Assembly (NCBI GenBank): GCA_964559125.1
Contig: CAZLGW010000039.1
Location: 1-55,307 of the forward strand
DNA: 55,307 nucleotides
Reading direction: 5' to 3'
Source: Ravibacter sp964559125
Lineage (GTDB): Bacteria > Bacteroidota > Bacteroidia > Cytophagales > Spirosomataceae
Position numbers and translations under genes: made by a program. The notes below the pieces were generated by a model. The model was not told the origin of the DNA and did not search any database. It saw only the letters and a list, made by a program, of their open reading frames with translations. Below are positions 16,317-24,268 of this stretch, piece after piece. Positions within the stretch are counted from its first letter, which is position 1. Each line of letters opens with the position of its first letter.

Positions 16317-17327
16317 TCAGCTTTTCCCGGCTTTTGCCAATACGTCTGCCAGCTTGACGGGTATTCCTCCCTGGCGCTTACTTTCGTCTGCAGCCTCCAT
16401 AAATGCGAAGATTTCTATGGTTTCTTCCGGAGTGACGGGCATTTTACCCGTTTCGAAATATTCAATGATATCTTCAAGCAAAGGATCGTAGCCGGTATGA
16501 GGACCCATTGTGATGTTGCCGTCTGTCGTATAAATAGTACCACCGTAGCCGGCCTTTCCGGTGCGTGTACCCCGGAAAGTACCGACACGTCCGCCTTCCC
16601 ATACGCCCACTACGACATCTGTTCCGTCGGTATGTACCCTTGTTACTTGCTTACAACCGGTTCCCATTACGGTAAAGAGGCTTTCCACGCCGTGTATCCC
16701 ATACCAGAAAAGGTCGGGATGCGTCTTTTCAAGGCTGGCAGGGCTATAGGCATCGGCGCCTACTACCTTCTTTTTGTCGAGCCCTTCGACACCCTTTATG
16801 TAGCGGAGCGAAGAAGCAGAAAATAAGGGGACATTATATTTTTTTGATGCTTCAAAGATAGCCAGTGTATCTTTGAGGCTAGCTGCGATAGGCTTATCGA
16901 TAAAAACGCGTTTTCCAGCTTTAAGAACCGGGATCACCTGCTCAAGATGCAGGCGGCCGTCGTTGGTCTCGAGCAGCACTACGTCGACCTGCCGGAGAAG
17001 ATCGGCTATAGAATCCGCTATTTTGACGTCCATCTTTTTGACATCCTCGATATAGCCCGGAATCCGGCTGGAGCTGCTTTCTATCTCCCTGCTTCCGTAC
17101 GGATATGCGGCTACAACCTTATAACCTTTGTACTTGGGTGAAGGCTCGGAAGCGTTGAGTTGTTTCACGAATGCGATGCTGTGAGAAGTGTCAAGCCCGA
17201 TGATCCCGACTCGTTTACCGTTTGCCTTCACGGCAGAAAAGGATTCGGACGGGTCAAGCAGGGCGAGGCCCAGGGTTCCGGCGACAGCCCCGGAAAGGAA
17301 TTTGCGGCGATTAAGGTTTAAATCCAT
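16317..17327 (-). CDS. Tat-exported Gfo/Idh/MocA-family oxidoreductase
   Basis: A 336-residue protein. The N-terminus NRRKFLSGAVAGTLGLALL (6-24) is a twin-arginine signal, so it is probably exported with its NAD(P) cofactor bound. A Rossmann N-domain follows (RVGIIGLDTSHS at 39-50) with a DKP motif (144-146) in the position of the family's E-K-P. The glycine motif is altered: GIIGLDTS replaces GxGxxG. The C-terminal domain is beta-rich (YGGTIYTTDGNITMGPHTGYDPLLEDI). Members act on sugars or sugar acids; substrate is unknown. An exact tandem repeat lies 22 bases upstream. Confidence 0.87.
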   Translation of the reverse strand: MDLNLNRRKFLSGAVAGTLGLALLDPSESFSAVKANGKRVGIIGLDTSHSIAFVKQLNASEPSPKYKGYKVVAAYPYGSREIESSSSRIPGYIEDVKKMDVKIADSIADLLRQVDVVLLETNDGRLHLEQVIPVLKAGKRVFIDKPIAASLKDTLAIFEASKKYNVPLFSASSLRYIKGVEGLDKKKVVGADAYSPASLEKTHPDLFWYGIHGVESLFTVMGTGCKQVTRVHTDGTDVVVGVWEGGRVGTFRGTRTGKAGYGGTIYTTDGNITMGPHTGYDPLLEDIIEYFETGKMPVTPEETIEIFAFMEAADESKRQGGIPVKLADVLAKAGKS

Positions 17328-17349
17328 TGGTTTCTATTTTTTGAGATCG

Positions 17350-17411
17350 TATTTATGACGTTTTTATTGTTATAATAATCTATTTATGACGTTTTTATTG
17401 TTATAATAATC
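17350..17411. repeat. Two exact tandem copies of a 31-base unit
   Basis: Copies at 17350-17380 and 17381-17411 are identical, starting TATTTATGACGTTTTTATTG. The unit sits 22-84 bases upstream of the oxidoreductase start, in the 179-base gap behind the LacI-family gene. Each copy contains AAAACGTCAT on the minus strand, an A/T-flanked central CG of the kind seen in LacI-family operators. Function as duplicated operator or promoter is an inference. Confidence 0.75.
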
Positions 17412-17506
17412 TAACAGACTTCCGGATGCTGGCAAAGGTTTAATCATCGTCAGCAGCCGGGGACCGGGCGTGCTCCGCCGGTATGCGCATATATCAGGCG
17501 CTGCTT

Positions 17507-18586
17507 TCAATTCCTGTAGTATTCATGATTTTCTCGGGTTATAATGTCAATGGGCATGAAGTGTTCCCTGGGCACCTGCTGCCCGAGTACCAGGTACTGA
17601 TAAAGCGACATAGCAGCGCGGTATCCCTGGTCTTCCGCCTGGTGACAGATCAGGAAGTCGATCGTTCCGTTTTTCAGGTACCTGATATTCTCCGGAGTGT
17701 AGTCATATCCTATCACCGATACGTGGCGCCGCTGGCTGTTGTATAAAAACGATGCTACGGTCGATACCTGGGAATTGGTAACGAATACCGCCTCGATTTC
17801 AGCATGAAACATGAATACATAAGTAAGGTACCGGGCTACGGATTCATACTCGGTGTCGCGGATATCGATACGTGTGATCTCGCTGGTAAGGCTGTTTTCC
17901 CTGAAGTATTTCCTGAAACCGTTTTCGATCTGGAGGTAATTGAAGCTGTCAGACTCCGTAGCGATATTTACCACAAGCAGCTTACGGCTTTTTTTAAGCA
18001 GGCGCGACATGAGGGTTGCAGCGACATAGCCGCTTTGAAAATACGGCGGACCTATATAGGAAAGACTACTTTGATCGGGAATATTTGAATCCAGGAACAC
18101 GAAAGGAATTCCCTTTTTCCGGCATTGTTCGAGGACATACTTACTCTCTTCAACAAATGAAGGAGCCAGTATGACGCCGTCATAGTCAGATTCCGTTACT
18201 GCTTTCGCCATAGAGCTGAAGCTGCTCCGGTTGCTGGGATTGAACAGCATAGGGTCGATCCGTACCCCGAATTGCCTGATTTCCTTTTCGGCACGTTTCA
18301 GGCCGTTAAGAGGGGCAAGCCAGAACTCCGATTCTTCGGTTACCTGCGGAATGATAGCAGCCAGCCGCGTGACTTTGCCCAACGCCAGCCTGCTGGCCAT
18401 GAGATTGGGAAGATAGTCGAGCTCCTCGATAATCTTGTTGATCCTGGCTTTGGTTTTCTCCGAAACGCCCGACCTGTTATGAATCACCCTGTCCACCGTA
18501 GCAATCGACACGTTGGCCCTCTTGGCAATTTCCTTTACACCCGAAAGGCTTTTTTGCTGGCTGTCTGGTTTCGAAACTTCTTTCAC
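17507..18586 (-). CDS. LacI-family transcriptional regulator
   Basis: A 359-residue DNA-binding repressor. The HTH spans about residues 15-40 (GVKEIAKRANVSIATVDRVIHNRSGVS), followed by hinge LPNLMASRLALGK (59-71) and a periplasmic-binding-protein effector domain (about 73-355; VFVTNSQVSTVASFL, SVIGYDYTPENIRYLKNGTI). The start codon is GTG. It lies between the symporter gene and the oxidoreductase gene on the same strand and probably senses a sugar or sugar derivative taken up by that symporter. The duplicated 31-base element downstream is a candidate target. Confidence 0.92.
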   Translation of the reverse strand: MKEVSKPDSQQKSLSGVKEIAKRANVSIATVDRVIHNRSGVSEKTKARINKIIEELDYLPNLMASRLALGKVTRLAAIIPQVTEESEFWLAPLNGLKRAEKEIRQFGVRIDPMLFNPSNRSSFSSMAKAVTESDYDGVILAPSFVEESKYVLEQCRKKGIPFVFLDSNIPDQSSLSYIGPPYFQSGYVAATLMSRLLKKSRKLLVVNIATESDSFNYLQIENGFRKYFRENSLTSEITRIDIRDTEYESVARYLTYVFMFHAEIEAVFVTNSQVSTVASFLYNSQRRHVSVIGYDYTPENIRYLKNGTIDFLICHQAEDQGYRAAMSLYQYLVLGQQVPREHFMPIDIITRENHEYYRN

Positions 18587-18705
18587 AAGACGGGCTTACG
18601 GTTTGGACAAAAACACTGCTTATCTTTCAGGGGGTACAGTATATCCGGCGATTCGGCCGGCTCCCTGGAACATTCTTTTATTAAGATGCCAAAGGCCTGC
18701 AAAAA

Positions 18706-20412
18706 CTACTCACCATTTGTCAATTGTTTGGGTGCCTGAGGCCATATAGACTCGATGATCCATGCGAAAGCAATTACCAGCACACATCCTATCAGGTTAA
18801 GCCAAAGGAATGCGGTCAGGTCTTTGATATAGCTGGCAACGACAAAGATCTCACCGATGACTGCACCCAGGAAGACAGCGCGGGCACCTATTTTCCGGAA
18901 ATAGAAAGCAACGAGGAAAATGCCCAGGATGACCCCGTAAAACAGCGATCCGAGCACGTTTACCGCTTCGATCATGCTTCCGAAGCGGGAAGCATACTGG
19001 GCTACTATCATACAAAAGACTCCCCAGCATAACGTAGCCCACCTGCTGGCGGCTACGTAGTGCTGTTCCGGCTTGTCTTTTGCAAATATGCGTTTATAGA
19101 AATCCACGATAGTAGTCGACGCCAGCGACTGGTATGCGGAGGCGACCGATCCCATACAGGCCAGTAATATCACGGCAATGAGAAGCCCGACGAGGCCCGC
19201 CGGAAGGTAATCGGTAATGAACCTGAGAAAAATATAATTGACGTCGTTGGCAGTGGTGCCCGTGGCTTCCGTGAGGAGATTTCCGGCTTCCTTGCGAAGC
19301 TGTTGCAGCTCCTTTTCAGCAGCGGAAAGCACCTGTCGCGACGCATCGATCCCGGCCTTGTCCTGCACGTCAAGCGCTTCGCTGAGTTTCATTACTTCTG
19401 CCCTTTTGGCAAGCTGAAGCTGTTCGTGTTTTTCCTCAAGCGCCTGATAAGTAGCAGAAAACTCCGTGCCCTGTATTTTCTGTACCGGGAGCCGGTCGAA
19501 ATGCAGTGGTGGAGTCTCATACTGGTAGAAGGCAAATACCAGGGCTCCTACCAGCAGGATGAGAAACTGCATCGGTATTTTCAGCAGCCCGTTCATGGCC
19601 AGTCCCAGGCGGCTCTGACCTATGGTGCTGCCGGTCAGGTAGCGGCCTACCTGCGACTGGTCGGTGCCGAAGTAGGAGAGCTGGAGGAAGAATCCCCCGA
19701 TAAGCCCAGACCACACATTATAACGGTTGCTGAGATCGAAAGTAAAGTCGATCACGTTAGTTTTTCCCATTTTCCCGGCTACGTGCAGGGCATCGGTAAA
19801 AGACACGTGCGGCGGCAGCATTTTGACCACCATGTATCCGGCTGCTACCATGCCGAGGGTAACTATACCCATCTGCAGCAGGTGGGTATGCGACAAGGCG
19901 CGGGCGCCGCCTATAACCGTATACAACAGTACCGCCGAGCCGGAGAGAATATTGGTATGCAGTATGTCCCAGCCCAGGATAGACGACAGGATAAGGGCCG
20001 GCGCATAGATCGAAAGACCCGTCGATAATGCCCGTTGTAAAAGAAAAAGAAACGAAGTGAGGCCCCTGGTCCTGAGATCAAACCTTTTCTCGAGGAATTC
20101 GTAGGCTGTGACCAGGTTGAAGTTATGGAATTTCGGTACGAAAGTGATGCAAAGCACTACCATCGCGAGCGGAAGCCCGAAATAGAATTGTACGAAGCGC
20201 ATCCCGTCGGTATAGGCCTGGCCGGGTGCCGAGAGAAAGGTGACTGCACTTGCCTGCGTAGCCATTACGGAGAGCGTAATATGGTACCAGGGAAGCGACC
20301 TGTCGGCCAGCAGGTAGGAAGACATCGTCGTATCGCGCTTGCTCCGATAGATACCATAGCCGACGATCATAACAAGGGTCAGAAGCAGGACAATCCAATC
20401 TAGCCAGTTCAT
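18706..20412 (-). CDS. Sodium:solute symporter (SSS family) with coiled-coil insertion
   Basis: A 568-residue inner-membrane transporter with about 13 helices. SSS features include SSYLLADRSLPWYHITLSVMATQASAVTFLSAPG (31-64) and LSYFGTDQSQVGRYLTG (245-261). Unusually, residues about 300-390 form a charged, Glu/Lys/Gln-rich, probably coiled-coil insertion (ALEEKHEQLQLAKRAEVMK...) between two helices. The ATG at 20412 overlaps the stop of a 41-residue membrane protein gene. The substrate is likely a sugar or sugar acid, inferred from nearby secreted glycan-related genes and the LacI regulator. Confidence 0.92.
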   Translation of the reverse strand: MNWLDWIVLLLTLVMIVGYGIYRSKRDTTMSSYLLADRSLPWYHITLSVMATQASAVTFLSAPGQAYTDGMRFVQFYFGLPLAMVVLCITFVPKFHNFNLVTAYEFLEKRFDLRTRGLTSFLFLLQRALSTGLSIYAPALILSSILGWDILHTNILSGSAVLLYTVIGGARALSHTHLLQMGIVTLGMVAAGYMVVKMLPPHVSFTDALHVAGKMGKTNVIDFTFDLSNRYNVWSGLIGGFFLQLSYFGTDQSQVGRYLTGSTIGQSRLGLAMNGLLKIPMQFLILLVGALVFAFYQYETPPLHFDRLPVQKIQGTEFSATYQALEEKHEQLQLAKRAEVMKLSEALDVQDKAGIDASRQVLSAAEKELQQLRKEAGNLLTEATGTTANDVNYIFLRFITDYLPAGLVGLLIAVILLACMGSVASAYQSLASTTIVDFYKRIFAKDKPEQHYVAASRWATLCWGVFCMIVAQYASRFGSMIEAVNVLGSLFYGVILGIFLVAFYFRKIGARAVFLGAVIGEIFVVASYIKDLTAFLWLNLIGCVLVIAFAWIIESIWPQAPKQLTNGE

Positions 20413-20534
20413 TCAAACGTTACGGTAAACCAGTAAAACAAAGCGATTAAAAGAACAAGCACTGCAATCACCAGTATATATAGCTGGCGCCAACTGCTTA
20501 CAAATGGGGGTAAACCGTCTTCGGGTTTAGTCAT
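20409..20534 (-). CDS. 41-residue single-helix membrane protein translationally coupled to the symporter
   Basis: A short frame from the ATG at 20534 to a TGA at 20411-20409. The stop shares the ATGA overlap with the symporter's start, a standard sign of translational coupling. The peptide has a polar N-terminus with prolines (MTKPEDGLPPFVSSW), then one strongly hydrophobic helix (LYILVIAVLVLLIALFYWF) and a short tail. It may be a small accessory subunit of the symporter. No family name can be given from sequence alone, and no other gene lies between it and the hldD promoter. Confidence 0.75.
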   Translation of the reverse strand: MTKPEDGLPPFVSSWRQLYILVIAVLVLLIALFYWFTVTFE

Positions 20535-20603
20535 ACGGGCGGTTTTTGGATGATACTGACCTCATGTTAACAACACAAAGTAAAGGTATTTCCGTAGTTT
20601 TCC

Positions 20604-20611
20604 TACTTTTG
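20604..20611 (+). promoter_or_regulatory. -7 promoter box TACTTTTG of hldD
   Basis: Exact TAnnTTTG match followed by CAGC. Transcription would begin near 20616, which favours the start at 20650. Confidence 0.55.
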
Positions 20612-20649
20612 CAGCTTATTGATTGACTTATGAGATTAGTGAAACACTT

Positions 20650-21615
20650 ATGATAGTAGTAACAGGAGCAGCCGGTTTTATAGGGAGTTGCCTGATAGCC
20701 AGGTTGAATGTAGAAGGATACAGGCACATCATAGCCGTCGATGACTTTTCAAATGAAGAAAAAGCCCGTAACCTGGCGGGGAAAGCCATAAAGGAGAGAG
20801 TGGACAGGGACGATTTTTTCAAATGGCTCGACGGTAATCACCAGGAAGTGGAATTTATTTTTCATATCGGCGCCCGTACGGATACGACCGAATTTGACCG
20901 TTCCGTTTTCGACAGGCTGAATGTAAATTACTCGAAAGAAGTGTGGAAACGATGTGTAGCTTACCAGATCCCGCTGGTTTATGCCTCGTCGGCCGCTACT
21001 TACGGGTTGGGAGAGCTTGGTTATGCAGACGATGAATCCCTGATCCCGGTTTTGCACCCGCTGAACCCTTACGGCGATTCGAAGAATGAGTTCGATATCT
21101 GGGCGCTCGGGCAGGAGGAGAAGCCTTTTTTCTGGGCCGGCCTGAAGTTCTTTAACGTCTACGGCCCCAATGAATATCACAAAGGCAGGATGGCATCGGT
21201 GATTTTTCATGCCTTTAACCAGATCCGCACTACCGGCGGCATGAAACTGTTCCGTTCGCACCGGCCCGATTTTAAGGACGGCGAGCAGAAGCGCGATTTT
21301 ATATATGTGAAAGACGTTGCCGACGTATGCCTGTTCCTGATGCACGAGCGCAGATCTTCGGGTATCTATAATCTCGGCAGCGGTACGGCCAGGACCTTTC
21401 TCGACCTGGTCAATAATACGTTCAGCGCCATGGGCGCAGAGCCCCGGATTGAGTTTGTCGATACACCCGCCGACATCCGGGACAAATACCAGTATTTCAC
21501 CGAGGCAACCATGGAAAAACTTAAGGGCATAGGCTATACGAAACCTTTCACGTCCCTGGAAGACGGAGTCCGCGACTATGTGACCGGCTACCTCAATGAT
21601 TCAAAGACCTGGTAA
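20650..21615 (+). CDS. hldD: ADP-L-glycero-D-manno-heptose 6-epimerase
   Basis: Converts ADP-D-glycero- to ADP-L-glycero-manno-heptose, the donor for lipopolysaccharide inner core. The 321-residue SDR enzyme begins MIVVTGAAGFIGS, with GxxGxxG at residues 6-12 and catalytic S114/Y141/K145 (YASSAATYG; PYGDSKNEFD). Later motifs KFFNVYGPNEYHKGRMAS and FKDGEQKRDFIYVKDV are characteristic of HldD. The frame is open to 20623, but starting at the ATG at 20650 puts the Rossmann motif at the N-terminus as in the family. It is monocistronic here. Confidence 0.94.
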   Translation: MIVVTGAAGFIGSCLIARLNVEGYRHIIAVDDFSNEEKARNLAGKAIKERVDRDDFFKWLDGNHQEVEFIFHIGARTDTTEFDRSVFDRLNVNYSKEVWKRCVAYQIPLVYASSAATYGLGELGYADDESLIPVLHPLNPYGDSKNEFDIWALGQEEKPFFWAGLKFFNVYGPNEYHKGRMASVIFHAFNQIRTTGGMKLFRSHRPDFKDGEQKRDFIYVKDVADVCLFLMHERRSSGIYNLGSGTARTFLDLVNNTFSAMGAEPRIEFVDTPADIRDKYQYFTEATMEKLKGIGYTKPFTSLEDGVRDYVTGYLNDSKTW

Positions 21616-21683
21616 CCCAAACTATCCCGAGATGAATTGCTCCGCGTTTTAACGCGGCCACCCTATTATTTGAAATTATTTGT

Positions 21684-21691
21684 TATTTTTG
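21684..21691 (+). promoter_or_regulatory. -7 promoter box TATTTTTG of sufB
   Basis: Exact TAnnTTTG match followed by GAAT, 104 bases upstream of the sufB start. No operator of an IscR-like regulator was recognised in the leader. Confidence 0.45.
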
Positions 21692-21794
21692 GAATAAATC
21701 AAACTCAAACAGTTTTGGTTTTGTTCTACCTGTGTCAGAGCAGTAGTTTTAATTTTTTCTGAAGCGTTTAGAAAAGAGCGCACTAATAATATTT

Positions 21795-23297
21795 ATGGGA
21801 AAGGAAGCAGAACTGCTGGAAGAAATTACCAGCTCGGAATATAAATACGGTTTTGTGACGGACATAGAGGCGGACGAAGCGCCTCCCGGCCTCGATGAGA
21901 ATATTATCCGCTTTATTTCTGCAAAGAAAAACGAGCCCGAATGGATGCTTGAATGGCGTCTGAAAGCGTTTCGGCTCTGGAAGGAAATGTCGGAGCCGAA
22001 ATGGCCCAATGTTCATTATCCGCCCATCGATTTCCAGGCAATTAAGTATTACTCCGCGCCGAAAAAGAAGAAGACGGTCAAAAGCCTCGACGATATTGAT
22101 CCTGAACTCAGGAATACTTTTGAGCGCCTGGGGATTTCCCTGAGCGAGCAGAAAAGGCTTGCGGGGGTGGAGGAAGCTACGGAAGCCATTGAAGGTAATG
22201 AACCCCGGGTGTCTTCTCCGCCGGTAGCAGTTGATGCGGTGATGGATTCCGAATCGGTAATCACTACCTTCAAAAAGGAGCTGCATGAAAAAGGGATTAT
22301 TTTCTGTTCGATAACAGAGGCGATCAAAGAGCACCCCGAGCTGGTGAAAAAATACCTGGGCTCGGTAGTACCGCCCAAAGATAATTTCTATGCGGCGCTT
22401 AATTCGGCTGTTTTTTCAGACGGATCTTTTGTCTATATACCGGAAGGAGTAAGGTGCCCGATGGAGCTGTCTACCTATTTCCGGATCAATGCCGCCGGTA
22501 CGGGCCAGTTCGAGCGGACGCTCATTATTGCCGATGCCGGGAGTTATGTAAGCTACCTTGAAGGCTGTACCGCCCCGATGCGCGACGAAAACCAGCTTCA
22601 TGCCGCTGTGGTCGAGATCTTTGCCCACGAACGTGCCGAAGTAAAATATTCGACCGTGCAGAACTGGTACCCGGGTGATAAGGACGGCAAAGGCGGGATC
22701 TATAATTTCGTTACCAAGAGGGGGATATGCGACGGCGCTTCTGCCAAAATCTCCTGGACGCAGGTGGAAACCGGTTCTGCCATTACCTGGAAATACCCTT
22801 CGGTCATATTGAAGGGTGACAATTCCATCGGTGAATTTTATTCGGTGGCCGTAACCAATAATATGCAGCAGGCCGATACCGGCACCAAAATGATCCATGT
22901 GGGTAAGAATACCCGGAGCCGTATCGTCTCCAAGGGAATATCGGCAGGCCGGAGTCAGAACTCTTACCGGGGCCTGGTCGATATTATGCGGCGGGCAGAA
23001 AATGCGAGGAACTTTTCTCAATGCGATTCTCTTCTGCTGGGCGACAAATGCGGCGCCCATACGTTTCCATACCTGGAGGTGGCCAATACGACCGCTACGG
23101 TGGAGCACGAAGCGACTACCTCCAAGATCGGCGAAGATATTCTTTTTTATTGCAACCAGCGTGGTATACCCACCGAGCAGGCTGTCGCCCTGATTATCAA
23201 CGGATATGCGAAGGAGGTGCTAAACCAGCTGCCCATGGAGTTTGCGGTCGAGGCCCAGAAGTTGCTGGAGATCAGCCTGGAAGGAAGTGTCGGGTAG
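21795..23297 (+). CDS. sufB: Fe-S cluster assembly protein SufB
   Basis: A 500-residue scaffold protein that, with SufC and SufD, builds Fe-S clusters in the cytosol. Motifs are SDGSFVYIPEGVRCPMELSTYFRIN, TERTLIIADAGSYVSYLEGCTAP-like sequence, VGKNTRSRIVSKGISAGRSQNSYRG, and FSQCDSLLLGDKCGAHTFPYLEV, whose Cys corresponds to the essential SufB cysteine region; TTSKIGEDILFYCNQRGI near the end is also diagnostic. Length and motif order are normal. sufC, sufD and sufS are not adjacent: the next gene is a LolA-like periplasmic protein after an inverted repeat. Confidence 0.96.
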   Translation: MGKEAELLEEITSSEYKYGFVTDIEADEAPPGLDENIIRFISAKKNEPEWMLEWRLKAFRLWKEMSEPKWPNVHYPPIDFQAIKYYSAPKKKKTVKSLDDIDPELRNTFERLGISLSEQKRLAGVEEATEAIEGNEPRVSSPPVAVDAVMDSESVITTFKKELHEKGIIFCSITEAIKEHPELVKKYLGSVVPPKDNFYAALNSAVFSDGSFVYIPEGVRCPMELSTYFRINAAGTGQFERTLIIADAGSYVSYLEGCTAPMRDENQLHAAVVEIFAHERAEVKYSTVQNWYPGDKDGKGGIYNFVTKRGICDGASAKISWTQVETGSAITWKYPSVILKGDNSIGEFYSVAVTNNMQQADTGTKMIHVGKNTRSRIVSKGISAGRSQNSYRGLVDIMRRAENARNFSQCDSLLLGDKCGAHTFPYLEVANTTATVEHEATTSKIGEDILFYCNQRGIPTEQAVALIINGYAKEVLNQLPMEFAVEAQKLLEISLEGSVG

Positions 23298-23331
23298 TGG
23301 CGTGTGCTTTTGCCTGTATTTCGAATAAAAT

Positions 23332-23381
23332 TTAACCACATAGGTACATAGAGCAGCTCCTATGTACCTATGTGGTTAAAA
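23332..23381. repeat. Perfect 21-bp inverted repeat downstream of sufB
   Basis: Left arm 23332-23352 and right arm 23361-23381 are exact reverse complements with an 8-base loop. They contain CCACATAGGTACATAG, which resembles the CCAC(A/G)GAG-type dispersed repeats of Bacteroidota. It probably ends the sufB transcript, though no strong T run follows. Confidence 0.8.
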
Positions 23382-23486
23382 ATATGGATATAAGCATAAG
23401 CCTGTACAATAAACCTTTGACGGTGAAGGTTGTCTTATAACCGGATTCCGATATTGGAATGTATCATTAACCAAACGGCTAATTCA

Positions 23487-24215
23487 ATGAGAATACTTGC
23501 AACGGCCTTTCTTTTGCTGACGGCTTCTTTTACCACTTTCGCACAAAACAAGATAACAGTCGACAGTGTTTTCAATAAGTATTATGAAGCTACCGGCGGG
23601 AAAAGCAAATGGGATCAGGTCAAAACATACAGTTTCAAGCGTAAATATACCTCTACCAATGTAGCGAGCTATGATGCTGAAATAAGCGGATCTTTCGCAG
23701 AGGCGGCGCTTTACAAAAATGAAATCATAAAAGGAAGGGGGTTTATTTATGGAATAAAGGGAAATGAGGCATGGAGAAAGGTGCCGCTGGGAAGTTCGGA
23801 TAAAGTGACCAAATACCAGGTGAGCAACCTGAGCACAGATGCACAGGCCAGTATGAAGCTGGAGCTGTATGATTTTCTTGCTCCTTTTCATGACTATAAA
23901 AAAAGAGGATTTATTGCCACACTTATCGGGGCGGACAAATACAACGGGAAAGCGGTTCAGAAAGTAGAACTCCAGAGCAGGGAGGGACGTTATACGCTGC
24001 TTTTCGACGATGCGACAGGGCTCCTGCTTCAGTCGAGGTTACTGGCAGGGGGAGAAGAGACTATCAGCGATTACAGTAATTATGTAAAGTCTGATTTCGG
24101 TATTCTTTATCCTTCGAAAATAGAGCAGAAAGAGGTCAAGCGTAAGGCCAACTATACAATTTCCTCTCAGCTGACCGTGAACGGAACCATCAATCCGGAT
24201 CACTTCAAGAGATAG
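23487..24215 (+). CDS. Periplasmic LolA/LppX-like protein
   Basis: 242 residues from the ATG at 23487, chosen because it gives a clean signal peptide (MRILATAFLLLTASFTTFAQ). The opening ITVDSVFNKYYEATGGKSKWDQVKTYSFKRKYTS and the following strand pattern (ALYKNEIIKGRGFIYGIKGNEAWRK, LLFDDATGLLLQSRLL, YPSKIEQKEVKRK) match the half-barrel outer-membrane lipoprotein-sorting-like fold found widely in Bacteroidota. These proteins bind lipid or lipoprotein in the periplasm; the exact ligand is unknown. An intrinsic terminator lies 15 bases after the stop. Confidence 0.75.
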   Translation: MRILATAFLLLTASFTTFAQNKITVDSVFNKYYEATGGKSKWDQVKTYSFKRKYTSTNVASYDAEISGSFAEAALYKNEIIKGRGFIYGIKGNEAWRKVPLGSSDKVTKYQVSNLSTDAQASMKLELYDFLAPFHDYKKRGFIATLIGADKYNGKAVQKVELQSREGRYTLLFDDATGLLLQSRLLAGGEETISDYSNYVKSDFGILYPSKIEQKEVKRKANYTISSQLTVNGTINPDHFKR

Positions 24216-24230
24216 GCACACATTTTTGCA

Positions 24231-24261
24231 GCAGGGCGACCGGTCGTCGCCCTGCTTTTTT
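24231..24261 (+). terminator. Intrinsic terminator
   Basis: A perfect 10-bp stem GCAGGGCGAC / GTCGCCCTGC (24231-24240, 24246-24255) with a 5-base loop is followed by six T. It ends the LolA-like gene and lies only 8 bases before the first possible tamB start. Confidence 0.9.
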
Positions 24262-24268
24262 ATAATTT

